Source: Actinosynnema sp. ALI-1.44
GTDB lineage: Bacteria; Actinomycetota; Actinomycetes; Mycobacteriales; Pseudonocardiaceae
Assembly (NCBI RefSeq): GCF_001984155.1
Contig: NZ_MTQO01000045.1
Location: 310,001-374,000 of the forward strand
Reading direction: 5' to 3'
Length of the DNA: 64,000 bases
Each line of letters begins with the position of its first letter. Position 1 is the stretch's first letter. Under the pieces are notes generated by a model, which was not told the DNA's origin, did no database searches, and saw nothing but the letters and a program-made list of their open reading frames with translations. A program made the position numbers and the translations under genes. Positions 35,904 through 43,814 of this stretch are shown here, piece by piece.

Positions 35904-37376
35904 ATGCGAGCACATGTCTGCGCTTTGGCCGCCCTTCTGCTCACCCAGTTCGCCACGGCGGCACAGGCCGCGCCCGGCAAGGGGTGTGACTCGGTGGTCG
36001 ATCCACCGGCCTTCACCAGCGAAGCCGAGTTGGCACAGCAGACCGCCACGATCGCGGGCTTCGGCCTGCGGAGCACCGCGAGCCCGGCGCACACCGCGGT
36101 CGTCGACTGGCTGGAGCACCAGGTCCGGCGGTTGCCGGGCATCACGACCCGGTCGGAGCCGTCCCGGATCCGGCGCTGGCTGCCGGTCACCGGTGACCTC
36201 GCGGCCAGCGGCGCCCTGTCCGCCGGACACAGGCGGATCCCCATCGCGGGCGTCGTTCCGTACAGCGAACCGGCCCTTTTCGCGTCGGGGCACCTGGTCC
36301 ACCTCACCGAGCCCGTCACGGCGGCGAACGCGCGCGGGAAGGTGGTGATAGTCGACTTCCCCGATGTGGACAGGGGATATCTCGCTGAGGCAGCGCTCAA
36401 CGACGCCCTGATCGCCGCGGGGAAGGCGGGCGCGGCGGGTTTGATCTTCGCGTTCGACCTCCCCCGGGAACAGGTCCGCGGCTACTACGACCCGCACACC
36501 GGAACGCACTACCGCGTGCCCGCTGTGTTCGTCGGCGGTGAGGAGGCCAAGCGCCTCAAGGCAATGGCCGGTAGCCGGGCGAGCCTGACGGTCCTGGCCT
36601 TCACCGGCGAGGCGCGAACCCGCACGGTGGTCGCCACCCTGCCGGGGCTGAGCGACGAGAGGATCGTCTTCGACACCAACACCGACGGCAACACGTGGGT
36701 GCAGGAGAACGGCAACGCGGGCATGCTGGCGCTGGCCAAGTACTTCGCGAACCAGCCACGGCGTTGTCGTCCGCGCACAATGGAGTTCGTCTTCGCGACC
36801 GGACACCTGCACCGGTCCGCTGAGGGAACCGAGCTCTACGCCCGCAAGCTGGACGCCGAGTACGACGGCGGAACGGTCGCGTTCGCCTTCGCGATCGAGC
36901 ACTTGGGCACCCGTGAGTACGTGCGCGTCGGTGACGAGTTGCGGCCGACAGGACTGAGCGAGCCCATGGCGTGGTTCGCCGGGAGCCCGGTGCTGGCCGC
37001 CGCCGCGCAGGCCGCGATCGACCGGCACGGCATCGACAGGGCGTTCGTGTTGCCGGGCATCGACGTGCCAGTCCCGGATCGCGTGCCCACGAGATGCTCG
37101 TTCGGCGGTCTCGGCACGCACTTTCAGAGCCACCTGATCCCCGCCATGGCGACGGTCTCGGGGCCGTGGTCGCTGTGGGCACCGTCGTTCGGCAGGGACG
37201 CGATCGACTTCGCCAGGATGCGCGCCCAGTTGCTGGCCGCAGGCGACGCGGTGCTCACGCTGGCGAACGTCCCACGGGCGGACATCGCAGGGCCGCATCT
37301 GGCGTACCGCCAGGCGCGCGCGGCCGGGACGCCGACCTGCTCCCACGAACTGCCTCCGGAGCAAGCGACGCATTGA
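35904..37376 (+). CDS. Secreted M28-like protein with PA domain, metal site degenerate
   Basis: 490 residues; signal peptide about 1-22 (cut near AQA). A PA-like domain (about 100-225) interrupts an M28 aminopeptidase fold. In M28 enzymes the zinc ligands come as H-x-D, a D-N pair and E-E; here the matching segments read NTDGNTW, QENGN and GHLHRSAEG. Most ligands are therefore changed and peptidase activity is doubtful. The C-terminus has three Cys that may form disulfides. It could be a binding protein or use another metal arrangement. Divergent from the glycosyl hydrolase with an 18-base gap. Confidence 0.7.
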   Translation: MRAHVCALAALLLTQFATAAQAAPGKGCDSVVDPPAFTSEAELAQQTATIAGFGLRSTASPAHTAVVDWLEHQVRRLPGITTRSEPSRIRRWLPVTGDLAASGALSAGHRRIPIAGVVPYSEPALFASGHLVHLTEPVTAANARGKVVIVDFPDVDRGYLAEAALNDALIAAGKAGAAGLIFAFDLPREQVRGYYDPHTGTHYRVPAVFVGGEEAKRLKAMAGSRASLTVLAFTGEARTRTVVATLPGLSDERIVFDTNTDGNTWVQENGNAGMLALAKYFANQPRRCRPRTMEFVFATGHLHRSAEGTELYARKLDAEYDGGTVAFAFAIEHLGTREYVRVGDELRPTGLSEPMAWFAGSPVLAAAAQAAIDRHGIDRAFVLPGIDVPVPDRVPTRCSFGGLGTHFQSHLIPAMATVSGPWSLWAPSFGRDAIDFARMRAQLLAAGDAVLTLANVPRADIAGPHLAYRQARAAGTPTCSHELPPEQATH

Positions 37377-37410
37377 CAAAGAACATTTTTACGTTCAAGT
37401 TGTCTTTACC
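37373..37410 (+). promoter_or_regulatory. AT-rich promoter region of the ArsR-SRPBCC operon
   Basis: TTGACA at 37373-37378, overlapping the preceding stop codon, is an exact -35 match in an unusually AT-rich 40-base stretch. The -10 is not clear. A short inverted pair GAAC...GTTC (37383-37398) may be an autoregulatory site. Confidence 0.4.
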
Positions 37411-37959
37411 ATGAAAGAGGTGTTTTACATCGACCGGTTCGAGCAGGCCGAGGCCCTGCTCAAGCCGCACCGTGTCGAAGTGCTCCGGCAGCTGGCGCAC
37501 CCGAAGTCGTGCACCGAGGTGGGCGCGGTCCTGGGCCAGTCACCCCAGCGCGTCTACTACCACGTGAAGAAGATGGTGGACGCCGGACTGGTGACGCAGG
37601 TCAGCGAGCGCCGGGTTCGCGGCATCCACGAAGGCGTGTACCAGGCCAGCGCGCAGTCGTACTGGTTGTCGCCGCAACTGGTCGGCCGCGTGGGTAGCCG
37701 CACGGCGCAGGACGAACTGAGCCTCGGCTACCTGCTGAACCTCGTCGAAGAGGTGCACGACGACGTGGCCACGCTGACCGGCGGGCCGACACTCGCCGTG
37801 TCCGGCGAGATCAGGCTGCCGAACGGCAACCGCGAAGCCTTCCTGAACGACCTGCGCACCACGTTGCAGGAGTTGTTCACCCGCCACGGCGGCGCGGAAG
37901 GGGAAGCCTTCCGCCTGGCCGTTGCCTGCTATCCCAAGGAGGACACGACCGATGAGTGA
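37411..37959 (+). CDS. ArsR-like winged-helix regulator
   Basis: 182 residues. Residues about 10-85 form a winged helix (LKPHRVEVLRQLAHPKSCTEVGAVLGQSPQRVYYHVKKM) of the ArsR/HTH_20 type. The C-terminal 90 residues form a helical effector or dimer domain without ArsR metal Cys. Its stop overlaps the ATG of the SRPBCC gene by 8 bases, so the two are co-translated. ArsR-AHSA1 pairs are common in actinobacteria, where the regulator controls its own operon; the signal here is unknown. Confidence 0.85.
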   Translation: MKEVFYIDRFEQAEALLKPHRVEVLRQLAHPKSCTEVGAVLGQSPQRVYYHVKKMVDAGLVTQVSERRVRGIHEGVYQASAQSYWLSPQLVGRVGSRTAQDELSLGYLLNLVEEVHDDVATLTGGPTLAVSGEIRLPNGNREAFLNDLRTTLQELFTRHGGAEGEAFRLAVACYPKEDTTDE

Positions 37960-38812
37960 CGCCCTGACACTGGAAGCACACCTGTCGAAACCTCCCAAGG
38001 AGGTGTTCGAAGCGCTGACGGACGCGACAGCACTGCGCGTCTGGCTGGCGGAGCAAGCCGAAGTGTCCCTGCCGGACGAGCGGTACGCGTTCTGGGGCAA
38101 GCACACCCCACAGGGGACCGAAGCGGCGCAACAGCTGCTGGCGGTCACAGCGGACACGCTGAGCTTCTCGTGGACGCTGGACGCGCAGGAAACGACGGTG
38201 ACAGTCCAGCTGTCGCCTGCCGAAGACGGAACCGTCCTACGCCTGCGTCAGACTGATCTGCCCACCCTCGACGAACTGATGAACCCGCCGGGCCGCCGCG
38301 ACGGACGGCACTCGATGCACACCTTCTGGAGCCTGGCCGTGGCCAACCTGGCCGAGTACCTGGACGGCAGGCCCTTGACGCCGAAGGCCGACTTCGGCCC
38401 GGCGCGCTCGAAGGAGATCAAGGCCTCGTACACGATCGCCGCGCCACCGTCCGAGGTCTTCGCGAGCCTGCTCGACCCGGCGACGATCAAGAAGTGGTTC
38501 GGCTGGGAAGCGGTGGTCGAGCCGCACGTCGGCGGCACGATGGCGGTGGGCGTGGACGGCCGGATCTTCGAACTGGAGCCGAACCGGAAACTCGTCTACG
38601 GCGACGACGAAGGAACGGTCGTCCGGTGGGAACTCGAAGATACGCAAGGAAGAACCCACCTGACGTTCGTCCAGAGCGGATACACCGACGACGAGTTGGA
38701 CAGCGCGGCCCAGCACGAGGCGGGCTGGCTCGCCGGTCTGGCCGAGCTGAAGCGGATGCACGAGCTCGGCCCCGGCTGGCGGCCGCCGACCACCGAACTC
38801 CCCGACTCCTGA
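37952..38812 (+). CDS. Tandem SRPBCC (AHSA1-like) domain protein
   Basis: 286 residues made of two START/AHSA1-like domains, about 1-130 and 145-280. Each starts with the P-P-x-E-V-F-(E/A) helix entry (SKPPKEVFEAL; AAPPSEVFASL), and the second keeps the K-K-W-F-G-W pattern. SRPBCC domains form a deep hydrophobic pocket for small ligands. AAGGAGG precedes ATG 37952. Coupling to the ArsR gene suggests that both respond to the same hydrophobic compound. The ligand is unknown. Confidence 0.85.
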   Translation: MSDALTLEAHLSKPPKEVFEALTDATALRVWLAEQAEVSLPDERYAFWGKHTPQGTEAAQQLLAVTADTLSFSWTLDAQETTVTVQLSPAEDGTVLRLRQTDLPTLDELMNPPGRRDGRHSMHTFWSLAVANLAEYLDGRPLTPKADFGPARSKEIKASYTIAAPPSEVFASLLDPATIKKWFGWEAVVEPHVGGTMAVGVDGRIFELEPNRKLVYGDDEGTVVRWELEDTQGRTHLTFVQSGYTDDELDSAAQHEAGWLAGLAELKRMHELGPGWRPPTTELPDS

Positions 38813-38819
38813 ACCACGG

Positions 38820-39611
38820 TCAGACCAGCAGGATGATCGTGAGGCCGACGACCACGTCCAGGACACCGCACCACTCGGAGAACGCACGCGGCACGACCTT
38901 GTCGTAACGGTGATGGACGTAGTCCCACACACCATGCAGGAGCCAGCCCGCACCGATCAGATACTTGGCCACTTCATCCGGCACAGCCAGCGCGACAACG
39001 ACAAGCACCAGATACGCGCCGAGCCCAGCGAGCTGAACGCCTAGTACACCAGGCTCACGCAAACGCTTGCGATATGCACCGATCGCGAGGTAGGCGGTCG
39101 GCAGGACCATCAACGCGACCGCAGGCGGGTACAGCGGCTCAACCCAGCTTTCGATCGTCATCAGCAGCGCCAACAACGTCGGCCAACGGTGTTTCAACAG
39201 GCCTGGCAGGGGTTTCGACCTGTGGTGCGCGGTGTACTCGGCACGCCTGAGAAGCATCACGGCAAGCATGGCAGGCAACATCAGGACATGCCCGCCGATC
39301 ATCACGGCGTCACCGGAAACCACCCCCAGCCAGTGAGGCACAAGCAGAACCAGGAAAGGCACGTACATGGCAGCACCCATCTCGGCGATGGGTGCCCAAC
39401 CATGGCCACGGACCCGCATCCAGATCGACATACCGACAGTCATGTTCGTGGCCATGACAAGCGCGCTGATGTCCGGACGCGCCAGATCGCCCCACCAGCC
39501 GAGCGAGAGGCTCCACACGGGACCGAAAAGCACCATCCCCGCGACCATCGCGGCGACCATTTCCGCGTAGTGCCTGGCGAACCGCCCGTTGAGAGCCAAT
39601 GTTTCAGTCAT
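38820..39611 (-). CDS. Polytopic membrane protein of unknown function
   Basis: 263 residues with seven or eight hydrophobic helices throughout and Met-rich segments (GGHVLMLPAMLAVMLL). There is no recognised transporter motif. A HRSKPLPGLLKHRWP cytoplasmic loop follows helix four. The ATG at 39611 begins MTETLALNGRF; a longer frame upstream lacks support. It is convergent with the SRPBCC gene (7 bases between stops). Confidence 0.65.
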   Translation of the reverse strand: MTETLALNGRFARHYAEMVAAMVAGMVLFGPVWSLSLGWWGDLARPDISALVMATNMTVGMSIWMRVRGHGWAPIAEMGAAMYVPFLVLLVPHWLGVVSGDAVMIGGHVLMLPAMLAVMLLRRAEYTAHHRSKPLPGLLKHRWPTLLALLMTIESWVEPLYPPAVALMVLPTAYLAIGAYRKRLREPGVLGVQLAGLGAYLVLVVVALAVPDEVAKYLIGAGWLLHGVWDYVHHRYDKVVPRAFSEWCGVLDVVVGLTIILLV

Positions 39612-39947
39612 GTACTGAGCGTGCGGCGCCCACCGCGCAAGGAGTACCCGCACGCTGTCATATCTCGACCGTGCGGATCGCACGACTCAGATGTGCACGC
39701 TAACGGTTGTGACCACTAGGGTGTGTGTCGGAAGTGCTCAAGAACTCTTGCAGAGATGGCTTTCTGGGATGGGTGCGGATCCTTCTGAGTGACGGCACGC
39801 CATAGCCACGAGATGGCCTCCCGACCTGCACGGTTCGACCGCTCGGGGCTTCCCTGAGCAGGGCCCGACCTCGGCGTCAAGCGTGTGGGCGACGGAGTCG
39901 AGATCCGGTGCTTCGGTCGCCTATGTCAACGTGTATTGATGTCCCTC

Positions 39948-40799
39948 TCAGTGGAAGTCCGCCGCGTGGTCCACCGCCCACTCCTGGAAGGATCGGGCCG
40001 GGGTGCCCGTGATGCGCTCCACTTCATCGTTGACCGGCTCCGGACTGTCGAGCATCTCCGCCTGGGCTGGCAACACGGCCTCCACCAGCTCTGCCGGGTA
40101 GCCTGCGGCCTTCATCTGCTCGATGGCCTCGTCCAGCGCGACCTCCTCGAACCGCACCGGTCGCCCGATCGCCTCGCTGATCAGGGCCACCTGCCGTTCC
40201 TGGGTGATCAGTTCGGGGCCGGTGATCAGGGGGCGGGCGCCGAGCAGGGCGTTGGTCGTCAGCGCCTGAACGGCGACCGCAGCCATGTCCGCCTCGTGGA
40301 TCAGCGGGCGGGCCAGCCTTGCCAGCAGCGCCCGTACCGCACCGGTGGTGCGGACCTCCTCCGCCCAGCCCAGCGTGTTGCTCGCGAACCCGGTGGGCCG
40401 CAGCGCCGTCCACTCCAGGCCCGATGCCTCGATCAGCCGCTCCAGCTCCGTGTGGAACATGGTGATCGCCTCGCCGGGCTTCTCCTGCTCGCTGCCGACC
40501 CCGGCGGATGACAGGTACACCACCCGTCGAGCGTGCTTCCCGATCGCGTCGATCACGTCCGACGCGCCCTCAGCGCTCAGGAACGGCCACACCAGGAAGA
40601 CCGAATCGACGCCCTCCAGGGCCGTGCCCAGCGACGCGGGATCACCGAGATCGCCACGCACCGCCTGCACACCCTCCGGGAAGTCCGCCTCCCCTCGCAC
40701 CAGCGCCCGCACGGGCACGCCCGCCGCGTGCAGTTGGGTCACCACCGCGCCGCCGACCTTTCCAGTAGCGCCGGTCACCAGGATCCTGGGCTGTGTCAT
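39948..40799 (-). CDS. NmrA-like NAD(P)H-binding reductase
   Basis: 283 residues of the atypical short-chain dehydrogenase (NmrA/QOR2) type. The Rossmann start is ILVTGATGKVGG (residues 6-17), with VYLSSAGVG and WTALRPTGFASN further on. NmrA-type proteins lack the usual Tyr-Lys catalytic pair and often bind NADP(H) as sensors or quinone reductases. The ATG at 40799 has GGAG upstream. It lies inside the proposed IS ends and is a probable passenger. The 228 bases before it on the left (39720-39947) contain no gene. Confidence 0.82.
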   Translation of the reverse strand: MTQPRILVTGATGKVGGAVVTQLHAAGVPVRALVRGEADFPEGVQAVRGDLGDPASLGTALEGVDSVFLVWPFLSAEGASDVIDAIGKHARRVVYLSSAGVGSEQEKPGEAITMFHTELERLIEASGLEWTALRPTGFASNTLGWAEEVRTTGAVRALLARLARPLIHEADMAAVAVQALTTNALLGARPLITGPELITQERQVALISEAIGRPVRFEEVALDEAIEQMKAAGYPAELVEAVLPAQAEMLDSPEPVNDEVERITGTPARSFQEWAVDHAADFH

Positions 40800-40952
40800 C
40801 GGAATCTCCTCGTCTCGCCGTTCGATGACAAGACTCTCGTACCTCAACCAAGGTTCAGGTCAAGCAGCGGCCGGAGTGGCCGTCAGGTGCTGTTCCAGCC
40901 AGCCATCTGCCCGCGGTGGTGGAACGTGGATCCCCCGTGTGACGGCCGAGCG

Positions 40953-41766
40953 TTACAGCCACTCGTTGATGGCTGCGATGAGCACGGTCGCCTCGTAGCG
41001 GACCGCGAGCTTGTCGTATCGCGTGGCGACGGCACGATGCCTCTTGAGGCGGTTGATCCCGCACTCGACCGCATGACGCTCCCGGTAGTCGAACGGGTCG
41101 AAACGCGGCGACCGGCCGCCGCGGGAGCCAAGCTTCTGGCGGTTGCGCACCTGGTCGGCCTTGTCGGGGATGGTGCAACGGATCCCGCGGCGGCGCAGAT
41201 AGGCGCGATTCCTGCGGGAGGCGTACGCCTTGTCAGCGCACACGCGATCAGGACTGCGGCGAGTCCCCGCGCTGCCCAGCGGTCACCACGATCGACATGG
41301 GCTTTTGGCGCTGCTCGACGGCCAGATGCAGTTTGGTGGTGAACCCGCCGCGCGAACGTCCCAGCCCATGATCATTGGGTTCGGCGAACACATCGCCCGG
41401 CGGCTCTTTCTGCAGTTCACCCTGCTTCCGGGCCCCGGCCGCATGCTGATGGGCGCGGCACACCGTGGAGTCAATGCTCAGGTCCCCCACGATCGCACCT
41501 TCCGCATCGGCCAGGCACTGGAGGTGGCTGAGGATCCGGTGCCAGGTGCCGTCCCGCTGCCATCGGCGGAACAGATCGTAGATCCGGCCCCACGGCCCGC
41601 ACTCGACAGGCACGTCCCGCCACGGAACACCGGTCCGCACCCGAAACCGTATGCCGTTGATCAGCTGCCGCCGCGACCAGACCGGCGGCCGTCCCGCCTT
41701 CGTCCCCTTCGGCAACAGCGGCTCCAGCACCGCCCACTGTTCGTCCGTGAGATCTCCCCGTGCCAT
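40953..41766 (-). pseudogene. IS5-family transposase, internally deleted and frameshifted
   Basis: The 5' part (from ATG 41766) encodes LTDEQWAVLEPLLP, the DUF4096-like N-terminus, and the first Asp block SIDSTVCRAHQH. It ends at a stop after GQRGDSPQS near 41250. The 3' part, in another frame, continues with [14 protein letters not shown] (second Asp) and [16 protein letters not shown] (Glu). Related transposases carry about 20 more residues between these parts. A deletion with frameshift therefore separates the DDE residues and the enzyme is probably dead, unless frameshifting rescues it. Confidence 0.8.
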
Positions 41767-41811
41767 GAACCATGACCATTCATCACTCAAGATCCACTTT
41801 AGACACACGGC

Positions 41812-42600
41812 CTAGTCCAGCAGCGCCAAATCCCTAGGCACCAATGTCGTCGACTTCAACAACTCCCGCAACAAGTTGTCGTTCAAAGCGTTCCCGACCG
41901 GCTCCCCCACCTCCTCGCGAGTCAACCCGGGAACACCGTCACGCGAAAGCAGTTCCCGAACGGTCTTGACCCGGTGCTCGACCTTCTTCGCCGTCCAGCC
42001 GGTCTCCTTGTCGAGCTCCGCCAGCATGTCCGCGGTCTGCTGCCAGGTCAACGGCTGCGCCCCGGGGTCGTGCCGGAGGTAACGCTGCCCGAGCACCACC
42101 AGTACCAGGCGCTCCTCGTCGGTCAGCTCGTACCGCCGGGGCAAGTCGGTCTTCTCGGTGTGCCGTGACACTGGTTTGGTACCGTCGACCCCGGTCACGA
42201 ACACCTCCAGCAGGTGCTCCCTTTCCCTGGACCCCGGCACGAGCAACGGGGTGTAGCCCACCGCGAGCGGGATCGCGTCCTCCTCGGCGAACAGCCACTG
42301 GGCGCGGGGCAGGCGGATCGGTCTGCGGCCGGTGTTGCGCAGCCACCATCGTCCCTGCCAGTGCCGCAACTCCCCGTGTCTGCGGCTGACCTGGCGGTCG
42401 TCCTCGCCGATGCAGATGTGCACTTCGGGGCGGTTGCGTCCGAAGTAGACGACCCGGCCCTCGCTGGGGCCGACCGAGTAGCCGCCGCCGAGCGCGAGGG
42501 CGTGCACGGAACCCGAGACCGCGCGCGACACCCCGTTGACCAGGCTGTCGTGCCCTCGCGGCAGCAGCAGTCCGCCCGCGTACCTCAGCTCGGGGTTCAT
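41812..42600 (-). CDS. FHA-domain protein with C-terminal winged-helix-like region
   Basis: 262 residues. The FHA domain (about 45-110) has YFGRN, a phosphothreonine-binding loop DDRQVSRRHGEL (Ser-Arg-Arg-His) and WLRNTGRRPI. The C-terminal region (about 150-260, LTDEERLVLVVLGQRYL onwards) is helical and reads like a winged helix, as in FHA regulators of actinobacteria. ATG 42600 has GGAGG 6 bases upstream. It is the last gene of the kinase locus, 20 bases after the pseudokinase stop. It probably reads phosphothreonines set by the kinase at 50083-51741. Its TAG stop coincides with the CTAG target of the IS element, so insertion stopped just short of the gene. Confidence 0.88.
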   Translation of the reverse strand: MNPELRYAGGLLLPRGHDSLVNGVSRAVSGSVHALALGGGYSVGPSEGRVVYFGRNRPEVHICIGEDDRQVSRRHGELRHWQGRWWLRNTGRRPIRLPRAQWLFAEEDAIPLAVGYTPLLVPGSREREHLLEVFVTGVDGTKPVSRHTEKTDLPRRYELTDEERLVLVVLGQRYLRHDPGAQPLTWQQTADMLAELDKETGWTAKKVEHRVKTVRELLSRDGVPGLTREEVGEPVGNALNDNLLRELLKSTTLVPRDLALLD

Positions 42601-42620
42601 CTCGACCTCCTGGCCTTCCA

Positions 42621-43814
42621 TCACTGACACACCGCCCCGCGCACAGGCTTCGGCTTGCTCTCGAAGATCTGCGCGACACCCGCGTTGGTTCCCCTGACCT
42701 TGAAGCAGTACTGGCGCCCGGCCTCGACCGTGACCTTGAAGGTGGTCTCGCGCCGGGCTTGCTTGTAGTCGGGCTCGCCACCGACCGGCATCACGACAAC
42801 AGTGACATCGAGCGCTTGGGAGCTCTCCCAACGGAGCATGATCTCGCTGCCCTGGTCCACCGGGTCGGCGAGGTCCAGCGTCACCGGCGTCTGCGGTGCG
42901 GCCGATCGCGGGTCTGGTTCGTCCGAGCCCAGCGGCAGCATCCACCAGACCACCGCGGCAGCCGCGGCCGTGGCAGCGCCTCCGGCGGCGTAGGGAATCC
43001 ACGACCGGCGACCGCGCACCACGACGGCGGGCCCTGGGTCGGGCCGCGACAGCATCTTGCCGAGTTTCGCCACGACCGTGGACGCCTTGTCCGTCCGGTG
43101 CACGGCCGCGGGCGCCAGCATCCGGGCGACCGCGGTGGCCAGCTCGACGGGGACGTCCGGCCTGCTGACCGCCGGGATGGGCTCCTTGAGCACCCGGGCG
43201 ATCCGGTCGATCGGCGACTCACCGATCCGCTTCGGGTACGGCGAGTCGCCGGTCAGCGCGAAGTACAACAGCGTGCCCAGCCCGTAGACGTCGGCGCGTT
43301 CGTCGAGCACACCGGACTGCAGCGTCTCCGGCGACATCCATTCGATCCCGTGCAGCGGGTCACGGCGCGGCACGGCCTGCCGGATCGCCACGCCGAAGTC
43401 CGAGAGAACGGCCTGGCCCGACCTGCGGTACAGCACGTTGTTGGGGCTGACCCCGCCGTGCAGCACACCGGACGCGTGCGCGGCGGTCAGCGCACGAGCC
43501 AGGCCGTAGCCGAGTTCGAGGACCTCCTGGACTTCGAGCGCCCCGGTGCGCCGGACGCGGGCGGTGAGCGACTCCGCGCACAACTCCATGCGCAGCAGGT
43601 GCTTTCCGCCGCGCAGTTCGGGCAGACCGGTCGGCAGGATCGGCAGCGTCGCCGCCAACTGCGCCAGCTTGTCCCGGTCGCGCCGGATCGCGGCCAGCGT
43701 CCTGCGGTCGAACGACTTGTCGAACGTCTTCTCCGCCACCGGATATCCCGATTCCGTGGCGGTGTTGACGGCGGTGTTGACAACGGCGAACGGGCCGCGG
43801 CCGAGGAACGTCAT
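42621..43814 (-). CDS. Membrane-anchored Ser/Thr pseudokinase
   Basis: 397 residues: kinase-fold domain about 1-265, one membrane helix about 293-312, and an exported C-terminal domain of about 85 residues with two Cys. The Gly loop (FLGRGPFAVV), Lys29 (VAEKTF), DFG 139-141 and SPE are kept. The catalytic HRD-x-K-P-x-N reads HGGVSPNN (119-126), so the catalytic Asp and Lys are Gly and Ser. Phosphotransfer is therefore unlikely; ATP binding may remain. It overlaps the transglutaminase-like gene (ATGA) and leads into the FHA gene. A scaffold or receptor role in the kinase pathway is the best inference. Confidence 0.85.
   Translation of the reverse strand: MTFLGRGPFAVVNTAVNTATESGYPVAEKTFDKSFDRRTLAAIRRDRDKLAQLAATLPILPTGLPELRGGKHLLRMELCAESLTARVRRTGALEVQEVLELGYGLARALTAAHASGVLHGGVSPNNVLYRRSGQAVLSDFGVAIRQAVPRRDPLHGIEWMSPETLQSGVLDERADVYGLGTLLYFALTGDSPYPKRIGESPIDRIARVLKEPIPAVSRPDVPVELATAVARMLAPAAVHRTDKASTVVAKLGKMLSRPDPGPAVVVRGRRSWIPYAAGGAATAAAAAVVWWMLPLGSDEPDPRSAAPQTPVTLDLADPVDQGSEIMLRWESSQALDVTVVVMPVGGEPDYKQARRETTFKVTVEAGRQYCFKVRGTNAGVAQIFESKPKPVRGAVCQ

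Larger units (their letters stand above)
39720..41811 (-). mobile_element. IS5/IS427-type element with CTAG target duplication and a passenger gene
   Basis: The left end GGTGTGTGTCGGAAGTG (39720-39736) and the inverted right end GCCGTGTGTCTAAAGTG (41795-41811) agree at 13 of 17 positions. Both are flanked by CTAG (39716-39719 and 41812-41815), the target duplication typical of the IS427 group. The interior holds a decayed transposase (40953-41766) and an intact NmrA-type reductase (39948-40799). A weaker internal end-like sequence near 40915-40930 (AACGTGGATC) could instead be the left end of a standard 0.9-kb IS. The 2.1-kb limits are preferred because of the matching CTAG, but this is inference. 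Confidence 0.55.

Noticed and set aside
33960-37379. 1139-codon minus-strand frame that includes the glycosyl hydrolase
   Set aside because: Only the part from 35885 downward has GH94/36 features; the rest is antisense to the M28-like gene.
40911-41811. Standard 0.9-kb IS with left end near 40915
   Set aside because: Kept only as an alternative: the end-like AACGTGGATC is weak and lacks the CTAG flank that the 39720 end has.
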